A DNA stretch of 64,000 nucleotides, from contig CM026431.1 in NCBI GenBank assembly GCA_014871385.1, positions 6,380,842-6,444,841 of the forward strand. The letters run 5' to 3'. The first letter of the stretch is position 1, and every line of letters starts with the position of its first letter. Below the pieces are notes generated by a model that had not been told where the DNA came from, searched no databases, and saw only the letters and a list, made by a program, of their open reading frames with translations. The stretch is from Ceratodon purpureus. Taxonomy: Eukaryota; Streptophyta; Bryopsida; Pseudoditrichales; Ditrichaceae. Positions 1-12,342 of the stretch are shown piece after piece. The translations under genes were made by a program, and so were the position numbers.

Positions 1-572
1 GGTGGCTTATGAAGAAACATCGTCTCCTTTCCCTTCTCCATCCTCTGTGGATGATTCGACGTCCGACTCATCTTCAATTGGAACTGGAGGGAACGAGTTC
101 TCACTTGGCCGTGTCTCTAAGCGGCCATGCTCGAGATAGGCTGAGGCTGAGGAACAACTTCCTCCTCAGATAATTTCTGTCTCTCCTCCATAATGTCATA
201 TGTGCCATCCGCAAGCTGAGACATGCGCTGATTCTGAACAAAATTTAACAGAATCTATGCCCCGGCCGAGGACAATGATGACGATTTCCGTCATCATTCG
301 CCGCCAACCGGATCGGATCCTCATCATGCAGGACCTGATGGCTAGCTCATGGCTTTCCTGATTTGGCACTACAGAGGACTCCTTCGTGTAATGGCTCGGC
401 TCCGAGCTGTCCACCATCAGAGTGATACGCAGACCCTGCCGCCCCTAGGCAGGTGCAATTAACTCCTTCTCCTCTGTTTCCTGTAAATTGGCCATGGCCA
501 TTGTGCGAGTAACTTGTCCTGTTCTATCTCGCTGCGATCTCTCTCGTCTCTGCTCTTGCTGCTCCCATTCGT
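1..572. other. No confident gene; possible exon tail of an upstream gene
   Basis: An open frame on the plus strand enters at base 2 and stops at about base 139. It is rich in Ser, Pro and Asp and could be the end of an exon cut by the window edge, but it matches no family I recognise. The rest of the stretch has only short frames on both strands. I see no RNA gene or repeat in it. Confidence 0.3.
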
Positions 573-1554
573 TTGTTTGCAGCTCCTCCAGGTGGTCGTC
601 TTCGAGGCAGAGGACATTATCAACATGGAGGCTATGAAGAAAAGAGCTGTCGCCGACCTGGAGGAGTGCCGAGTGTGCTACTTCACGCTGATGATTTCCT
701 CGCACTCCCACTTCGCTCAACTGGTAACCCCTCGACTTCCTGCTTCGTGTCACATTCATGAGTTTCCCGTTGTTCTCCTACACCTTTCTTCACCCTCGAG
801 TTGTGTTGGTCTGCGCAGGAGATTCCACACAAGTTCAGGAAACGGACCGGGTGGCCCCGAAACTCCGACTGTAGCCTCATCACGTCGATCACCACGTTGG
901 CGCAGTGGCCCCTCCGGATGGAGCCGTCGGGCAGCTCCGGTGGCCGCCTCGCGTGGCAGTCTGTCGGCGACGGCTACCGTAACTTCCTGAACGATAACAA
1001 CGTCACCCCGCCAGCTTTGCTCGTCTTCGAGGTGGTAGACGACGCAGCGCTGTCAGTCACCATCCACTTGGGCGATGCCTCACCACGGGGTCGAGCGCTC
1101 CCCCCCCCGAAGTACGAGGAAGACCGCGGACACTTTCTGAAGACTTTGCGCGCATGCCATACCCGGCGGCTTCGAGCACCAGACTGGTGAGTGAACCAAC
1201 ATGCTGACCTCGCCGCTTTAGATTTGCCTCTACTCTTGCGCATCCATGCGAGCCCCTGGGATCCCTTCCTGATTTTCTGCTTTGCTGATGCCATTGCGAT
1301 TTCCTCCTCAGGACATCCCCACGGCCTATTGGCGCGCAGTAGGGGACACCAGATTCGACGGCCCCTGTACAACCTCGCTGGTCCTCTCGAAACAGTGAAG
1401 GTGAAATCGGCCCGCTACACTTCTTCGAAGCAGACCTTCTGCCACTTCACCAAAGGGTGGGTGGACTTCGTCGCCCCTAAACCACCTGAAGATGGGGGAC
1501 ACACTGGTATTTGCGGAGGTCTCCGAAGCTGAGTTCGAGGTTCGTAAACTCTGA
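573..1554 (+). pseudogene. Degenerate plant B3-domain gene (two B3 domains)
   Basis: Two B3-type DNA-binding domains are readable. The first starts with C-Y-F-T-L-M-I and crosses a GT-AG intron (724-818) in frame to give L-E-I-P-H-K-F-R-K. It then runs through W-P-L, L-A-W-Q-S-V-G-D-G-Y-R-N-F and L-L-V-F-E-V to V-T-I-H, the usual B3 strand order. A donor-like GTGAGT follows at about 1187. The second domain begins near 1312 (D-I-P-T-A-Y-W-R) and ends with F-T-K-G-W-V-D-F-V and G-D-T-L-V-F-A-E-V before TGA at 1552-1554. It needs two frame changes, near 1390 and near 1480. In B3/REM proteins tandem B3 domains bind DNA in the nucleus. Here the frame breaks indicate a pseudogene. No start codon is clear. 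Confidence 0.72.
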
Positions 1555-2017
1555 GCTTCTGAAATTCCTCCTCAGGACCAGCCTCCCTTTTAAGGAAACC
1601 AAAAACCATCGCTCTTGAACCGGCCCATCGTGAGCCAGTAGAAGGAAAACATCAACAAGTGGATGAACAACACCTGTTCAAGATTTAACCAGGAGGCGGA
1701 AAAAGCACGAAGCTACTACACCAACGAGTAGGTATCCAGCCATTCGTGTACAGTACACTTATTATACCAGACGTACTCAGCTGGATTTTTCTCTGTCACT
1801 TCGACACAATTAGGAGCACAAGCACCAGGAGAATGCACAACGCCAAAACCTGTAAGAAAGCCAAAGTTTGTAGAACGTAGTGCACTATGCCATCGACAGG
1901 GAGCTCCGATGGTCCAACAATACAGAAATCACTCTGAATTTGCACCATGGAATCTCTGACTATGTAGAATAACTCTACTATATTTGAACAGGGCAAGTCA
2001 TGGCAAGTCGTGCTTAC
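1555..2017. other. Spacer between B3 remnant and AUX1/LAX remnant
   Basis: This stretch should hold the last third of the minus-strand AUX1/LAX gene. None of the expected F-T-F-G-F-A and T-P-L-Y-F-V-W-E-K blocks can be found in any minus frame. A minus-strand open frame (1796-2017) runs on from the last AUX exon but looks like intron read-through. The + strand has exon-like scraps after 1576 that I cannot assign. Confidence 0.4.
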
Positions 2018-3649
2018 TTGGTGTGCAATGATGGTAGCAATGGCCAGTGTTTGCCATCCACTACTGGGAAGAACGGCGAAGGCATTTGATTGTTTCAAAA
2101 GAATATCACCAGCTGACCAGTAAACTGCCACGGAACTGGGGCTGGTGACTAGAAGCGCATAGAAAAAGACTGCGAGGTTGACAGACTTGTATGCTGATGG
2201 CCTCTTCATGGTCTCCAGAATCTCTCTGCCACCACAGAAACGTCCCACTTGAGCTCAACCTCTATTCTTCACTCCTATCAATTATGAATTTCTCTGGAGT
2301 TTGCACTTCAGTATTGGAATCATTGTATTGAGGATTGGATTATAAAAGTGCACTTTGAGCACAAATCTCTGAAGTCTGTTCCACAGGATTAATCAACTCT
2401 GTTGTAGTATTTAAAAATAACAGCTTACATGGTAATTCCGTGGCCTCCGTATGCGCCCAAGATATTGCCTACACCCGAGAAGAATTCGACCATGTCGTTT
2501 GCACCACTATGCTTCACTCCTGGTCTCTTTATCATCAGAAAAGAAACCAAACCGTACAATCAAAACAGAGTTCAAGGCATCAAGATTCGTTGTAAAAGAA
2601 ATCATGCTGTTTGGCTAATAAGAGAATTCTCAGTTATTTGCATTCTAAAACAGATTGTAATGGAGATGGGCTCCTATGTCTTCCATTACATAAGATGGTA
2701 ATCATGTACATCCGTCCAAGTATTCACGATGCATCACTAAGGCTGCAAACACAGAACAGTATAAACTTATAACTATGGCAGTGTTGATAGAAAAAAGACC
2801 TGTCCATAAGAGAGCGCAGCAACGAGCAAGTAGATAGATGTGATGGTGGTGGTAATGACGCCAATGAAGGCACCTGAGCGGAAGTGACCAAAGTCTGGAA
2901 CTAAGACAGCTAGAAACGATACCCCTCCCGCAATGTACGTCCACTCCCTCTTGTTCAGACGTGGATTTGCATAATAAAGGTTGCTGGAAAAATTGTAAGC
3001 AATACAACATTAACAGACGATTAGTACTCTCTCTCCAGGTAATTAGACCTGTGACACCATGACAAATTACTCCAAATCACGTTGAACTAGTTGCAATCTC
3101 ACACTACGACTGATTTATGTTCGTTTCTGCAATGGACAGAGAGAAATATGCAAGAGTCCCACCTTCAAGACGCCACGACACAGATGATTGATGCCATAAA
3201 AAGTGTAAGAATAATGTAGAAATAGGTGATTTTGCGGCCCCCTCTGCCAGTTAGTTCCCCAATCACTTCATGGTACTGCACACAGCCGCAGATTCTTTGC
3301 TGTCACTTGCTGGCCATTTGTTGACAACACAAGCGCAAGTAAGACAAATGTGAGGAGCAAACTTAATAAAAACAGTAATCCATCATGTTCTCAGTCAGTG
3401 CAACCTAACACGAGATTATGATGAACTCTGTGTGGAGAGTTGGGACATAATTGCACAAACCTGAACAATATAGTTCTCTGGGCGAACTTTGCCTTGTAAG
3501 TCTACGCGAGACTTGAATTCCAAGTAGAGCCATACCAGAAGGCAAACACACCATGATCCTATTAGTCCATACAGGACAGAGGCAGCACTTCCCCAAGCAA
3601 AGCCCATTTGTGACATTGTATATGGCAGGGTGACCAGCACAAAACCGAT
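2018..3649 (-). pseudogene. AUX1/LAX auxin influx carrier, partial and decayed
   Basis: Five exons with GT-AG borders code successive parts of the AUX1/LAX permease fold. 3649-3461 has V-L-V-T-L-P-Y-T-M-S-Q-M-G and L-Y-G-L-I-G-S-W. 3275 to about 3170 follows. 2983-2800 has N-L-Y-Y-A-N-P-R-L and R-E-W-T-Y-I. 2526-2429 has G-V-K-H-S-G and Y-G-G-H-G. 2225-2018 has K-R-P-S-A-Y and A-V-Y-W-S-A-G-D. AUX1/LAX proteins import auxin through the plasma membrane. An in-frame TGA lies at the end of the second exon (about 3174), and the C-terminal third of a roughly 470-residue family protein is absent, so this is a pseudogene or captured fragment. A possible further 5' exon (3916-3875, phase 0) lies between it and the squalene synthase piece and could belong to either. 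Confidence 0.82.
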
Positions 3650-4070
3650 CTGAAAATCATGTAAACGAATGTGTATATCAGCTGTAGACTCACCATTTCC
3701 TTTCTTTACTATGAAAAATGTAAAATTTTTAAACATTGCGCCTCGTAAGTAATATTGACGCACACCCCCTAAAGCTTTCATCTGCGATGGGGTGCGCAGT
3801 TGAAGTTCACATAACGTTCGATGGCTCTTACGTTCGCGGTTTCCTCTTACTCATTGATTTACATTGACATAAACCTGACCAGCAAATAAAATCTTTGACA
3901 TGACGCCTGATATGAACTGCAAAGGATTAAATGCTGAGGAATGGACATCAAATTGCCTTCACTAAGACCATTGTACAAGATAAGAACATTCAAGAAGTAA
4001 TGAAGTACTGGTAATGTGTAACAAAATCTTCACATCGATTCCGAGGAGCGAAAAAGGATAAGCGAAATAC

Positions 4071-5227
4071 CTTGTCACAAAGTAAGCCGGTGAAGTCAGA
4101 AAAAGCTCCGTAGACATCTGGCATAGTCTTAACGTCGAGAATTTTGGCCGTCAAACCTGCGATACCATACAGCTTCAATAAGGGATGTTTGAACACGAAC
4201 TCAATTCCACGATTCATTGTCGGTACAAGATCGTGGAACAATTTCATGTTTTGAAACTTCACAACCATTATCGCCAGTTTATTCCTTCAAAAGAAAGCAG
4301 GTTCAACGAGGCTATCCAGATTGATCACCTTTTCTCAGTCTCACAGATCCTCTGAATACTTCAACGTTGTTGTAGCACATGGCCAGAGTTCCCAATGCAG
4401 TAATCTGGAAGCCCATACAAACATTGTGAAGAATGTTTAGTCCACTAATATCATCATCCAAGATACTATCTTCAGCGCAAGACAATCACAAATGTAGCAC
4501 ATAATTTGAGTATCATTGCCAATAAAGTTTAACAGTAGCAATGAGAGTTAATATGTTGGTTTACCAAAGACTGCTGTATGCCAGTACCTGAGGAATAGCA
4601 CAAAATCGTAGATTTGCAGGGTCTTGCAAAGAGGCCATGTATTGAAGACAGTCGAGGCCATGTGAGAGAGCGTCTGTCACCATTTCGTTCAGACAAAGTA
4701 AAGCTTCCCTGTTGTTGTTTCCATCCTTGAAATCCTGCAGAATCGAATTTTCTAGTGAGCCCCACAAGAATGTAGACCAAGAGCATTACATGTCGGAATT
4801 GAAGGGAGCTGAAACCATATTCAAGATTGTGAAACAACGTCGTTCTAAGAGGTACTCAGGTGTTCATAAAAATAGCAATTAACTAGTACAGAAGCGAATT
4901 GGAAGGACTGAAAAGCATGAAAAGAGAACACAATACGTGCGTCAAACATGGAATACCTCAAGCTTGTCTGCATATTTCACCCACACTTCTCGTGGCCACC
5001 GTCGCGGGGGTGCAGGTTGAGAATTTACATGCTCCAGGTAGTCTCTTATGAGATTTGTTTTCTGAACACACACAACAGAAAGTGTGATTAAACGAGCAAA
5101 GTTCAAGTGATTAGAAATGCTGCAAATTGATTGTACGTAGTCGAACGGAGGTGTGCAATACATCAAATTATGCAGAGAGCAGGGAAAGTTAGAGAAACGC
5201 GTACCTGAAGGAACAAGCCCATCGCAT
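4071..5227 (-). pseudogene. Squalene synthase, C-terminal-half fragment
   Basis: Five exons keep phase: 5227-5205 (a 23-nt microexon, D-A-M-G-L-F-L-Q), 5061-4957 (K-T-N-L-I-R-D-Y-L-E and W-P-R-E-V-W), 4734-4588 (C-L-N-E-M-V-T-D-A-L, then F-C-A-I-P-Q), 4404-4329 (L-A-M-C-Y-N-N-V-E-V-F-R-G) and 4156-4071 (G-L-T-A-K-I-L and D-V-Y-G-A-F-S-D-F). These are signature blocks of squalene synthase, the ER-bound enzyme joining two farnesyl diphosphates at the entry to sterol synthesis. I see no exon for the first half, including the first D-x-x-x-D motif, nor for the C-terminal membrane anchor. The remaining frame is open, so loss was by truncation. All introns look spliceable, so a chimeric transcript with the AUX piece downstream on the same strand is possible. 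Confidence 0.85.
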
Positions 5228-5449
5228 CTGAAAGATAGTCAGGAGTGAATTGTAACAGAAACCCATACAATGCAGCTCTAGCCACAGCATCCAAATGCAA
5301 GAAACAACATCACCGAAGCTCATTACAATACCAACGCTTCACATGCAAATCCAAAAGACATTCCTCAACATGATTCAGTCTATTCACAAAATCCGGTCAC
5401 ATCTAGCTCCCAATGTGCCAAAATGAAGATTGAACCACTCACATGAGCA

Positions 5450-5635
5450 CTAGGCTCCGTGGACGGGGATCGCCTCCCGGGCTCCCTGGACTGAGACCTC
5501 CGCCTTCACCCGCACCCGCTGTCTCAACGACGTCCCTACAAATTCCACCTCCTTCACTTCGAACAGTACGAACCCATCTTGAACCATCTTCTGCAACGCC
5601 TCATGCGCCTCTTCTTCTGATGCCCCTACAAATTC
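5450..5635 (-). CDS. Terminal exon of an unrecognised protein
   Basis: A clean acceptor (TAAATACAG) at 5636 opens an exon of 61 codons ending in TAG at 5452-5450. It reads E-F-V-G-A-S-E-E-E-A-H-E-A-L-Q-K-M, then alternating hydrophobic strands (F-V-L-F-E-V-K-E-V-E-F and V-R-V-K-A-E-V). The composition is protein-like with no stop. I do not recognise the family and cannot find its upstream exons. It may be one more captured or decayed piece, since it lies in line with the squalene synthase fragment. Confidence 0.45.
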   Translation of the reverse strand, partial: EFVGASEEEAHEALQKMVQDGFVLFEVKEVEFVGTSLRQRVRVKAEVSVQGAREAIPVHGA

Positions 5636-7269
5636 CTGTATTTAGCATAAGGTCAGAAACTGTGGTCCATGGCTGGTTCTGAGTTAGTGAGAATTCCACT
5701 TCGAATAGCTCTCTCAGTAAATTCTGAGGAACAGGAACGTAAAAGCAGAACAGAGTTTAAGGGTCGTAAAACATTGAGAAGAACGATGTAGCTCAGCAAT
5801 GGAAGATCGACTGAACAACCAATTAAGAACTCTCACAAATTTGGTGAGCAAGAAATCTTCCTGATATCTGAGGTACGGAACCGCCTGTGAAGCGCGAGTG
5901 TGTGCAGCAAATCACCAGTTCGATGATCACACACCTTGAGCCCATGTTCAAACGTCAGTCATGTAACACACAACTAACAGGTCCTTCTTAACCAAATTAT
6001 CATTATCCGAAGGCAATTGTTATCACCTGTCATTAATGTCACCAAAAGGGACATGTGAAATACTTACGGCCTACAAGTCGCACACTCGTCTGGCGTACTC
6101 CACGCTATGTAAACCATGAGATGGCATTAGGCAGAGGCATTCAGAAAAGCTCTTAATGTTCTCTCGAAGTACCGTTGCTTTATCTATTCTCTCACGTCAT
6201 TGCTTATTGCAATTTCATGGTTCACACAGCGTGGAATTTCTAACATCAGGCGGACTTCAAGCAGAGAAATTCACACACAAGCAGTTGAGACTTTCGTTCA
6301 GAGTCCATAGCACTAGGTGTCACAGAAATGTATTTCCTTCAGTGAATATCCAATTGCAAGCTTGATTTCACCGTGGCTACTAAACCATACACACGAGTAT
6401 TTGTCACATATTCCGTACCCGTACACAACTTCTACTCAGGCAGGCAAGGACAGCAGTTAGCATAGAGAGCATAGAAATCCCGTCTTCAATGTCACCCAGA
6501 ATTCTCGCCAACTTATACGACGGGAATTACCTGCATGAGAGCCAGCAGGACGAAGTTAATAAGTAATCCTTACGCTGATTTGCATGACAGAAGTGGACAA
6601 GGAAATCCACCCAGACTTCTATCCAAAACAGGTATGGAACTTATAACATTATGAGTTTCAGACAAAGAGAAGCAATGGTTCAAGATTTTCGAATGACTCA
6701 CAATCTCTTCTCCAGAGTGTGCAACATCGATCAATCATAGAGAACTATGACTTCTTTATATACGCGAGGTCTGCCTGCGTGAAATGTGGTAGCCTACGGT
6801 CCAGAAAACCATATAGGTGTCGCTTTCCCTCGACATTTTCCTGCCCCACAGAAGCAGTCACCTGGGAGATATTAATGAATGTGCGCTCAGTGCCAGCTGT
6901 CACCAAGTCAGCCTTCAGATTGTTACTCTCAGAAAGACTTCGTTGTGCACTTGCTCCGGCTTCATCACGAGCCTTATTAAAGACACCATTAACCCTGTTC
7001 TCGAAAGACTGCTTTCATTGTTCGGCCAGGCTGTGCTTCAGGTTGCTTGTCTCGCGCTGAACTGAATTAAGTCTTTCACATTTTAAACCCCATGCAGTAC
7101 GTCCTCGTGAACTACGCAGGGTCTGACCTGAAGAAAAAAGAGCAATGAGCCGTTCACACCTCAAATACCCTGCGTGTCCTCCCTTAACAACTTCGCACTC
7201 GCAGCACGAACCGCAGACGAGTGCCCCTCATATGGCCAGTACACACACACCGCCCATGGCCATCGAATA
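5636..7269. other. Non-coding spacer, nothing recognised
   Basis: Only short frames on both strands, none with family motifs. No inverted end for the transposon that follows could be picked out by eye, though its 3' end should lie near the right edge of this stretch. Confidence 0.4.
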
Positions 7270-8613
7270 TCAGTGTGCGTTATACGATTGTCTTTCCTCC
7301 ACATTGGACAGGATCTCCTCTCTCGTCTCTGCCGACATCTTGAACCGTGGGTTCCTCTTGTTGCTCTTGTATTGCAGCAACTCTACCTTTGACTGAACCA
7401 CGAGATGAGAGTAATTCCAGGCTTTCGGCTCATTTTCGAGGAGTTCATACCTGAACGAATCCTTGTCACGACCCACACTCGGGAGACGCCGATAGTATGT
7501 ACCGCTTATCAACATGGTGTCAGTCGGCCACGTACAGCCCCACCCGTCTGTGAATGTCGCCTTGTTGTTGTGCACTGGCATGTCACAGAGCACCAGAAAA
7601 AAACGGTCGCCATTCTCTGGTCGATCAGTATACACGACATACGTGTCTCCAGTTTCCACTCGCTCGGCCTCCGAATCCAACTCTATATCATCCTCGCCCT
7701 CGTCAATCAGATCATCTTCAAACTCTGCACCGGCGTTCTCCGCATCCGGAGCGACCTCTGGTACAAAAAGCTCGCCTGAATCTCTGCCCGCATCTTCGAC
7801 TCTGCCATTCTGGGTTTCACGCGAACCCGATGACTCCCCCGTTGGTTCACTCGCTCCTTCACCACGTCTCATCGTGCAGGCAACCTCCACATGGAAGCAC
7901 ATGCACAGCATGCCGACAGTAAGCATGACTGACCTCCAATTTTTCCAAAGAATCGACTTACAGCCTCACGCATGAAACAAACCCCCATTATTGCGACAAC
8001 GGCTGCACTCCCTCTCCTCAAACAGTCCTACGTGAGAATCCCGCCATTAAAGCAAAGACAGCAGTTCAAGAATGAGAAGTCTCTCACCGGAATTGGAGTT
8101 AGTGGCTGTAGCACTATCAGTGCCCAATGACGCACGTGTCCTTGCTTTGCACAGAGCATGGGATTGTCATCCATGCATTCTGCACAAAAACATGCAAGCT
8201 GCCGTATATGCAAATATGTAACATGCGTTGGAGACACAGAAGACACGGAGTGAACCGATCTCGTCCCTTCAACCGGTCGGCAATCCAGGTCTCGACTCCT
8301 ATCAACGGAGCTGGGCTCAATCAAATGGAAATATCGTATGAGACTCCTCCTCGCTTTTCCATAGGCTCGATGTTCCTCTTGCTCCTTTCGGTTGCAGAAC
8401 CTCACCACATCAGCGGCAGTTTGCAGCTTCGTCCTTGACTCGAAGTTCATCTCTTCACTCCGTATTGCACATTTTAGCATCGCCCCTGCTCCATCATGGA
8501 GACCCTTCCCGTGCCCACTCCCGAAGTAGGACCAGACCATCCGGCATCCATTAGGCAAGCCGGGCATAACAGTTGTGGACGGATACGTGCAGTGTAGGAC
8601 GGTTCAAAATACC
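7270..8613 (-). CDS. Transposase exons 4-5: H-G-K motif, zinc cluster, acidic C-terminus
   Basis: Exon 4 (8613-8136) carries W-S-Y-F-G-S-G-H-G-K-G-L-H-D-G-A-G-A, the third conserved block (D at about residue 707), and near its end C-F-C-A-E-C-M-D-D-N-P-M-L-C. Exon 5 (7884-7270) has a long Glu/Asp-rich linker, then a folded-looking part with G-D-T-Y-V-V-Y-T-D-R-P and F-T-D-G-W-G-C-T-W-P. The acceptor at 8614 and donor at 8135 keep phase, but the first codons of exon 4 include one in-frame TGA (about residue 670). So either a different acceptor is used or this copy is dead. Confidence 0.6.
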
Positions 8614-8703
8614 CTGTGGACTAAATGCTGGGCATGTAATCTTCATATGAACTCTTCACAAAAAACACAGACAGAAATAACGCACTCGGTAGTTTGGGCA
8701 TAC

Positions 8704-9713
8704 CGTGAGACGTGATACCAGCACCTCCGAGACTTGAACTGTGCAGCGCAGCCATCGGACCACACTATGTGCTCATTCGGCACAATTCCTCTGTTGGTGA
8801 TGTGGGTCCAATGCAAGGCAAAACAGTGTTGAACGAAGAGAGTGTCGTGCTCCATGCCGTCACTAATATAATAATGGTACTCAGTCAAAAGCTTTGGGAC
8901 ACTCGATTGCCGGTCTGCAAGGTAGGCGGGATTCCATCGATAGCAAATATGCACAAGTATGGTGATTTGGTGTTGCAGCCAGTGCATGGACTGCGGTTCC
9001 TGGTACGGCTGGAAGGTGTAGTTCTCTGCAAAATCAACGGCGGACAAAATCGAATCAGGAGGAAAAGTGTCTATGGATACCTTAAACTGCTCTGCTTGCC
9101 ACTTGGCAATGTAGTTGTGGACTATGAAGGCACTCAATTTCGGCTTCAAGTACTCCAGAAAGGTTGGCGCTCCCGTCGTTTTGTACATCATCCTCAGCAC
9201 CTTGTTCTCCTTCCCGGCCCTGGTCCTCCCATGCGGCACCATCTCGAAATTATGCCACTGCACTGTGAGAGGAATATTCCCGTCCTCCTCTCTAGGACAC
9301 AACTGTAGCATATCAACCCCACAGAGGTCGCACAAGCCCTTGACGCATTTTTGCGCATGCCATCCGTCCTCTTCCACCGGGCACAAGACACTATGCCACA
9401 TATCAGTGAGTCCGGTAAAGTGAGCCAGGTCCGCACGGCACGTGCTGGGTTGCCCCTCCCCTGCTGGATGTCCATGTTCCGGAGCTGCGCATACGTCGCA
9501 CGTGCATTCACAGTGGCGCCCATGAATTCCTTTTGTCGCTGTCCGCATGTTATTCCAACCGACTCTGAGCTCCGCAACTTCACAATGGTATTTACACGCG
9601 CACGTATTTCGCTCTTTCAGCCTCCTCACGTAGAAAGGCTTCAGTAACTCGAACGCCCTGAGCCCCACGCTGCTTTCCTCATTGGCTTCCCTGAACCGCG
9701 TGTGAAATTCTAA
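8704..9713 (-). CDS. Transposase exon 3: cysteine region and catalytic core
   Basis: One open exon of 336 codons. It begins with L-E-F-H-T-R-F-R-E-A and A-F-E-L-L-K-P-F-Y-V-R-R-L, then Cys/His-rich stretches (C-A-C-K-Y-H-C, H-C-E-C-T-C-D-V-C, C-V-K-G-L-C-D-L-C) that look zinc-binding. The core follows: V-D-F-A-E-N-Y at about residue 557 of the joined protein, then Q-E-P-Q-S-M-H-W, and W-S-D-G-C-A-A-Q-F-K-S-R at about 650. Two acidic residues on strands separated by about 90 residues are what an RNase-H fold would supply, but that is inference. The donor CACG/GTATGC at 8703 sits in phase with exon 4. Confidence 0.68.
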
Positions 9714-11021
9714 CTGCGAGCAGACACACATGCACACAAACTGAATGAGAGTATGTCGTAGGTAGTAACTTTGGTGCCACTGTACTACCATCCCATGCCG
9801 CCACATGCTCACGCCGTGTAATCTGAACCTGCCATTACAGAGAGAATTACTTTCAGACACAACATGGAGATCAGTGGGGCATCTTTCTCAATTCCAACTG
9901 TCAACCGTCCCCGCACTGGTCGACAGGAGCTGCGACGCTCAGATTGTTGCAAGGCCAATCCACTGTTGCCCGAGAGTCCCGCAGACTCTGATCTCATCTG
10001 CGTTGGTCGAAAGCTAAGTACTGCCTATCAGAAACCTCGGCAGCCACAGGCTCGTTTCCAACCACTGCGGAACTCCTCATTTCCATCACAGATCCAGTCT
10101 CGGCTCTCTTGCAAGGTCCATGGTATCACTGGCATCCACGCAACGAGAGGTCTGCAATGCGTCTCCTTGGCCACCATGACGAGGAGACATAATTATCCTG
10201 ATGCTGCACCTAGAAATACGAAGAACGAATCATCAGAACCATTTCTTACATTCATTCCTAACAGAAATTCTAAACAACCACTTCCACCTAGATGTTTCTG
10301 TCCCAACCTTCGTCGCTTTCCAGAACCTCTGCATAACAGCAGTGTCGAAATTGCCAGTACCCCACATATGTGAAACCTCAGTGACTGACTTCCAGGGCAA
10401 ACTCTAATTACTGCGAATCTAATTTCAGGGGGACCCACTAGAATAGCACTGATTTGTTTTGAAGAGATAACTCAACAGCAGTTCTAGAACCTGCTCACGG
10501 GTTATTCTATGACACGATAAACGGATCAATATGCAACAGTAACCATCACAATCGAACTACGCACGTAAAGTCTCGGCCGGAAGCAAGGATGCTTACCCAA
10601 AGTGTATAGAACTTCAACAACCAGGTCAGTCGAAGTGGATTTCCGAACGCAGCGACTGAAATGTTTGCTCCAGAAGACGTCACACCCACCAGCAAAATCG
10701 ACACCGAAATTCCGATGGCAACTTTGGCAACCGAGTACCTACTCCCATGTGAAAATTGTGTCCACACGGTGACTGGGCACTTAAAGGCACAGAAAGCTAG
10801 TGGGATAACGCTTGCCATATCCCTGTCGACGGGCTTAAATGGAGCGCATTTCCTCCCTACCTCACTCACTCACTCACACATGCACACAAGATTTCCAAGC
10901 AAAGAGGTGATTAATGAATTGTGTCTAACTGAGGAGGTGCTGAAATGGGGAGGTCAGTTGTCATTACAGGGGGGTATTGTCACAGTCCCTCCAGGTCCGG
11001 GTATCACTGTACCTGTGAAAC

Positions 11022-12192
11022 CTGTAAGTAATGAGTCGCATGTTCCTCGTGCTCCTTCGGTCCTATCCGACGCCTCTTCACATCTTTTGAGTTCGGGGAG
11101 ACCGTTGTCTCCGTCTCCCACCAGCCACAGACGGCAGACTGGTCCTCCACACTGAGCGCGTCGCTACGCCGTTTTCTGTCCCCCCCGGCCCATAAATTTT
11201 CCCCAGTTTCGTCAACTTCAGCACGCCGATGGAAAGCTTTTCGTACAAGATACCGAGACGCTCCTAAAGCCTTGGAAATCATCCTCTGGGAATCGCCCTT
11301 CGAGACAGCAGCCGTCAGCACAATGTTCCTCACCTTTGATTTCCCCTGTATGCATGTGGACCGTATGGTCTGCAATGCCCCTCTCAAACTCTGTCCGAGC
11401 ATGGGCACCCCAGCGCGCACCCTCTGGACAGCTGTAGTCAATTCGGGGTCCAGGGCGCGAATCCGTTCATCAGCCAAGCACTTGCGCAACACTATTCTCT
11501 TCTCCTCTTCGGAGAGCCCTGCATCCAGGGTTCGCATGAGGTCATTCATGACCTTGGAAGCTGCCCATGAGCACTTTCGGTTACGGGGGGTCACTATGGC
11601 GCCCTGTATTTCGTCGCCATCAGCTCCTTCTGACTCTGTAGTCTGAGTGCCAATCACAGGTTCCTCCAAGGAGTCTTCCCCGGTGGACGGTGCGCCATCA
11701 TTCTCCTCCAACGTATGCGGCACCTCAGCATTCTCATGTCCCTGCTCTCCCACTGGCGGGTATTCCTCGGCTTGTGCCCCGGAAGGACCCTCTCCACTGC
11801 CGCCGCCAACACCACCCCGTACCTCAGTTGACGCTCTCCGTGTGCGCCATGCCCGGTGATGTTCCCGCTTCTGAGCAGCCCTGCGATGGAAAACGCGTTA
11901 TCCTCAGGTTAGTACATAGGTGGTTCAATGAACATCCCTTCCCTTGCTTCCTTCCCATAAAAGTTCCCGCCACTCCTGGTGAAATACAGCGCTTTAACCC
12001 ACAATCCCACAGCTCTCGCTAGACCTGAAGCTCTCCGACTATACATGTACAATAGGCATACCTGAGTTCACGCACCCGCTCCTGCTCGGCATGTTCCAAG
12101 ATTTCCAGCTCCCGACGTTGGCTGTACTCCAATCTCAGCTCCCGCCGTTGGGGGACAGTCGCCCTCTGAAGCGCTTTCTTCGAATTACCCAT
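11022..12192 (-). CDS. Transposase exons 1-2: coiled coil, acidic linker, helix-turn-helix
   Basis: The start is the ATG at 12192, M-G-N-S-K-K-A-L-Q-R, opening an Arg/Glu-rich coiled coil (R-R-E-L-R-L-E-Y-S-Q-R-R-E-L-E-I-L). Exon 1 ends at 12062 (CTCAG/GTATGC), and exon 2 opens at 11880 and adds a Gly/Glu-rich stretch. Near residues 255-330 lies a probable DNA-binding module: I-S-K-A-L-G-A-S-R-Y-L-V-R-K-A-F-H-R, then S-V-E-D-Q-S-A-V-C-G-W-W and V-S-P-N-S-K-D-V-K-R-R. A HTH followed by a W-W block suits transposon-end recognition (inference). Exon 2 closes with T-H-Y-L-Q at 11022, phase 0. The next intron is long (about 1.3 kb) and might hide a further small exon. Confidence 0.6.
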
Positions 12193-12342
12193 CCCCTGAA
12201 CACTGCAAACTGTACCAAGAGCGCGTCAGATTCCGCTTACAATTTCTTGGATCTCTACCATGTTTCCAAGACCGGCACTATTATCCAGCCCCACTCAATT
12301 TCTTGATACCCGAACGACATGCTCTAAGTCTGACATCAAGAG

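Noticed and set aside
7514-7975. Plus-strand gene of 153 codons
   Set aside because: Antisense shadow of transposase exon 5, created by the Glu/Asp-rich codons of the other strand.
8643-9860. Start of the core exon at the upstream Met (9860)
   Set aside because: The first 49 codons lie before a good acceptor (CTCGCAG) and do not look like the family; the spliced start at 9713 keeps phase with exon 2.
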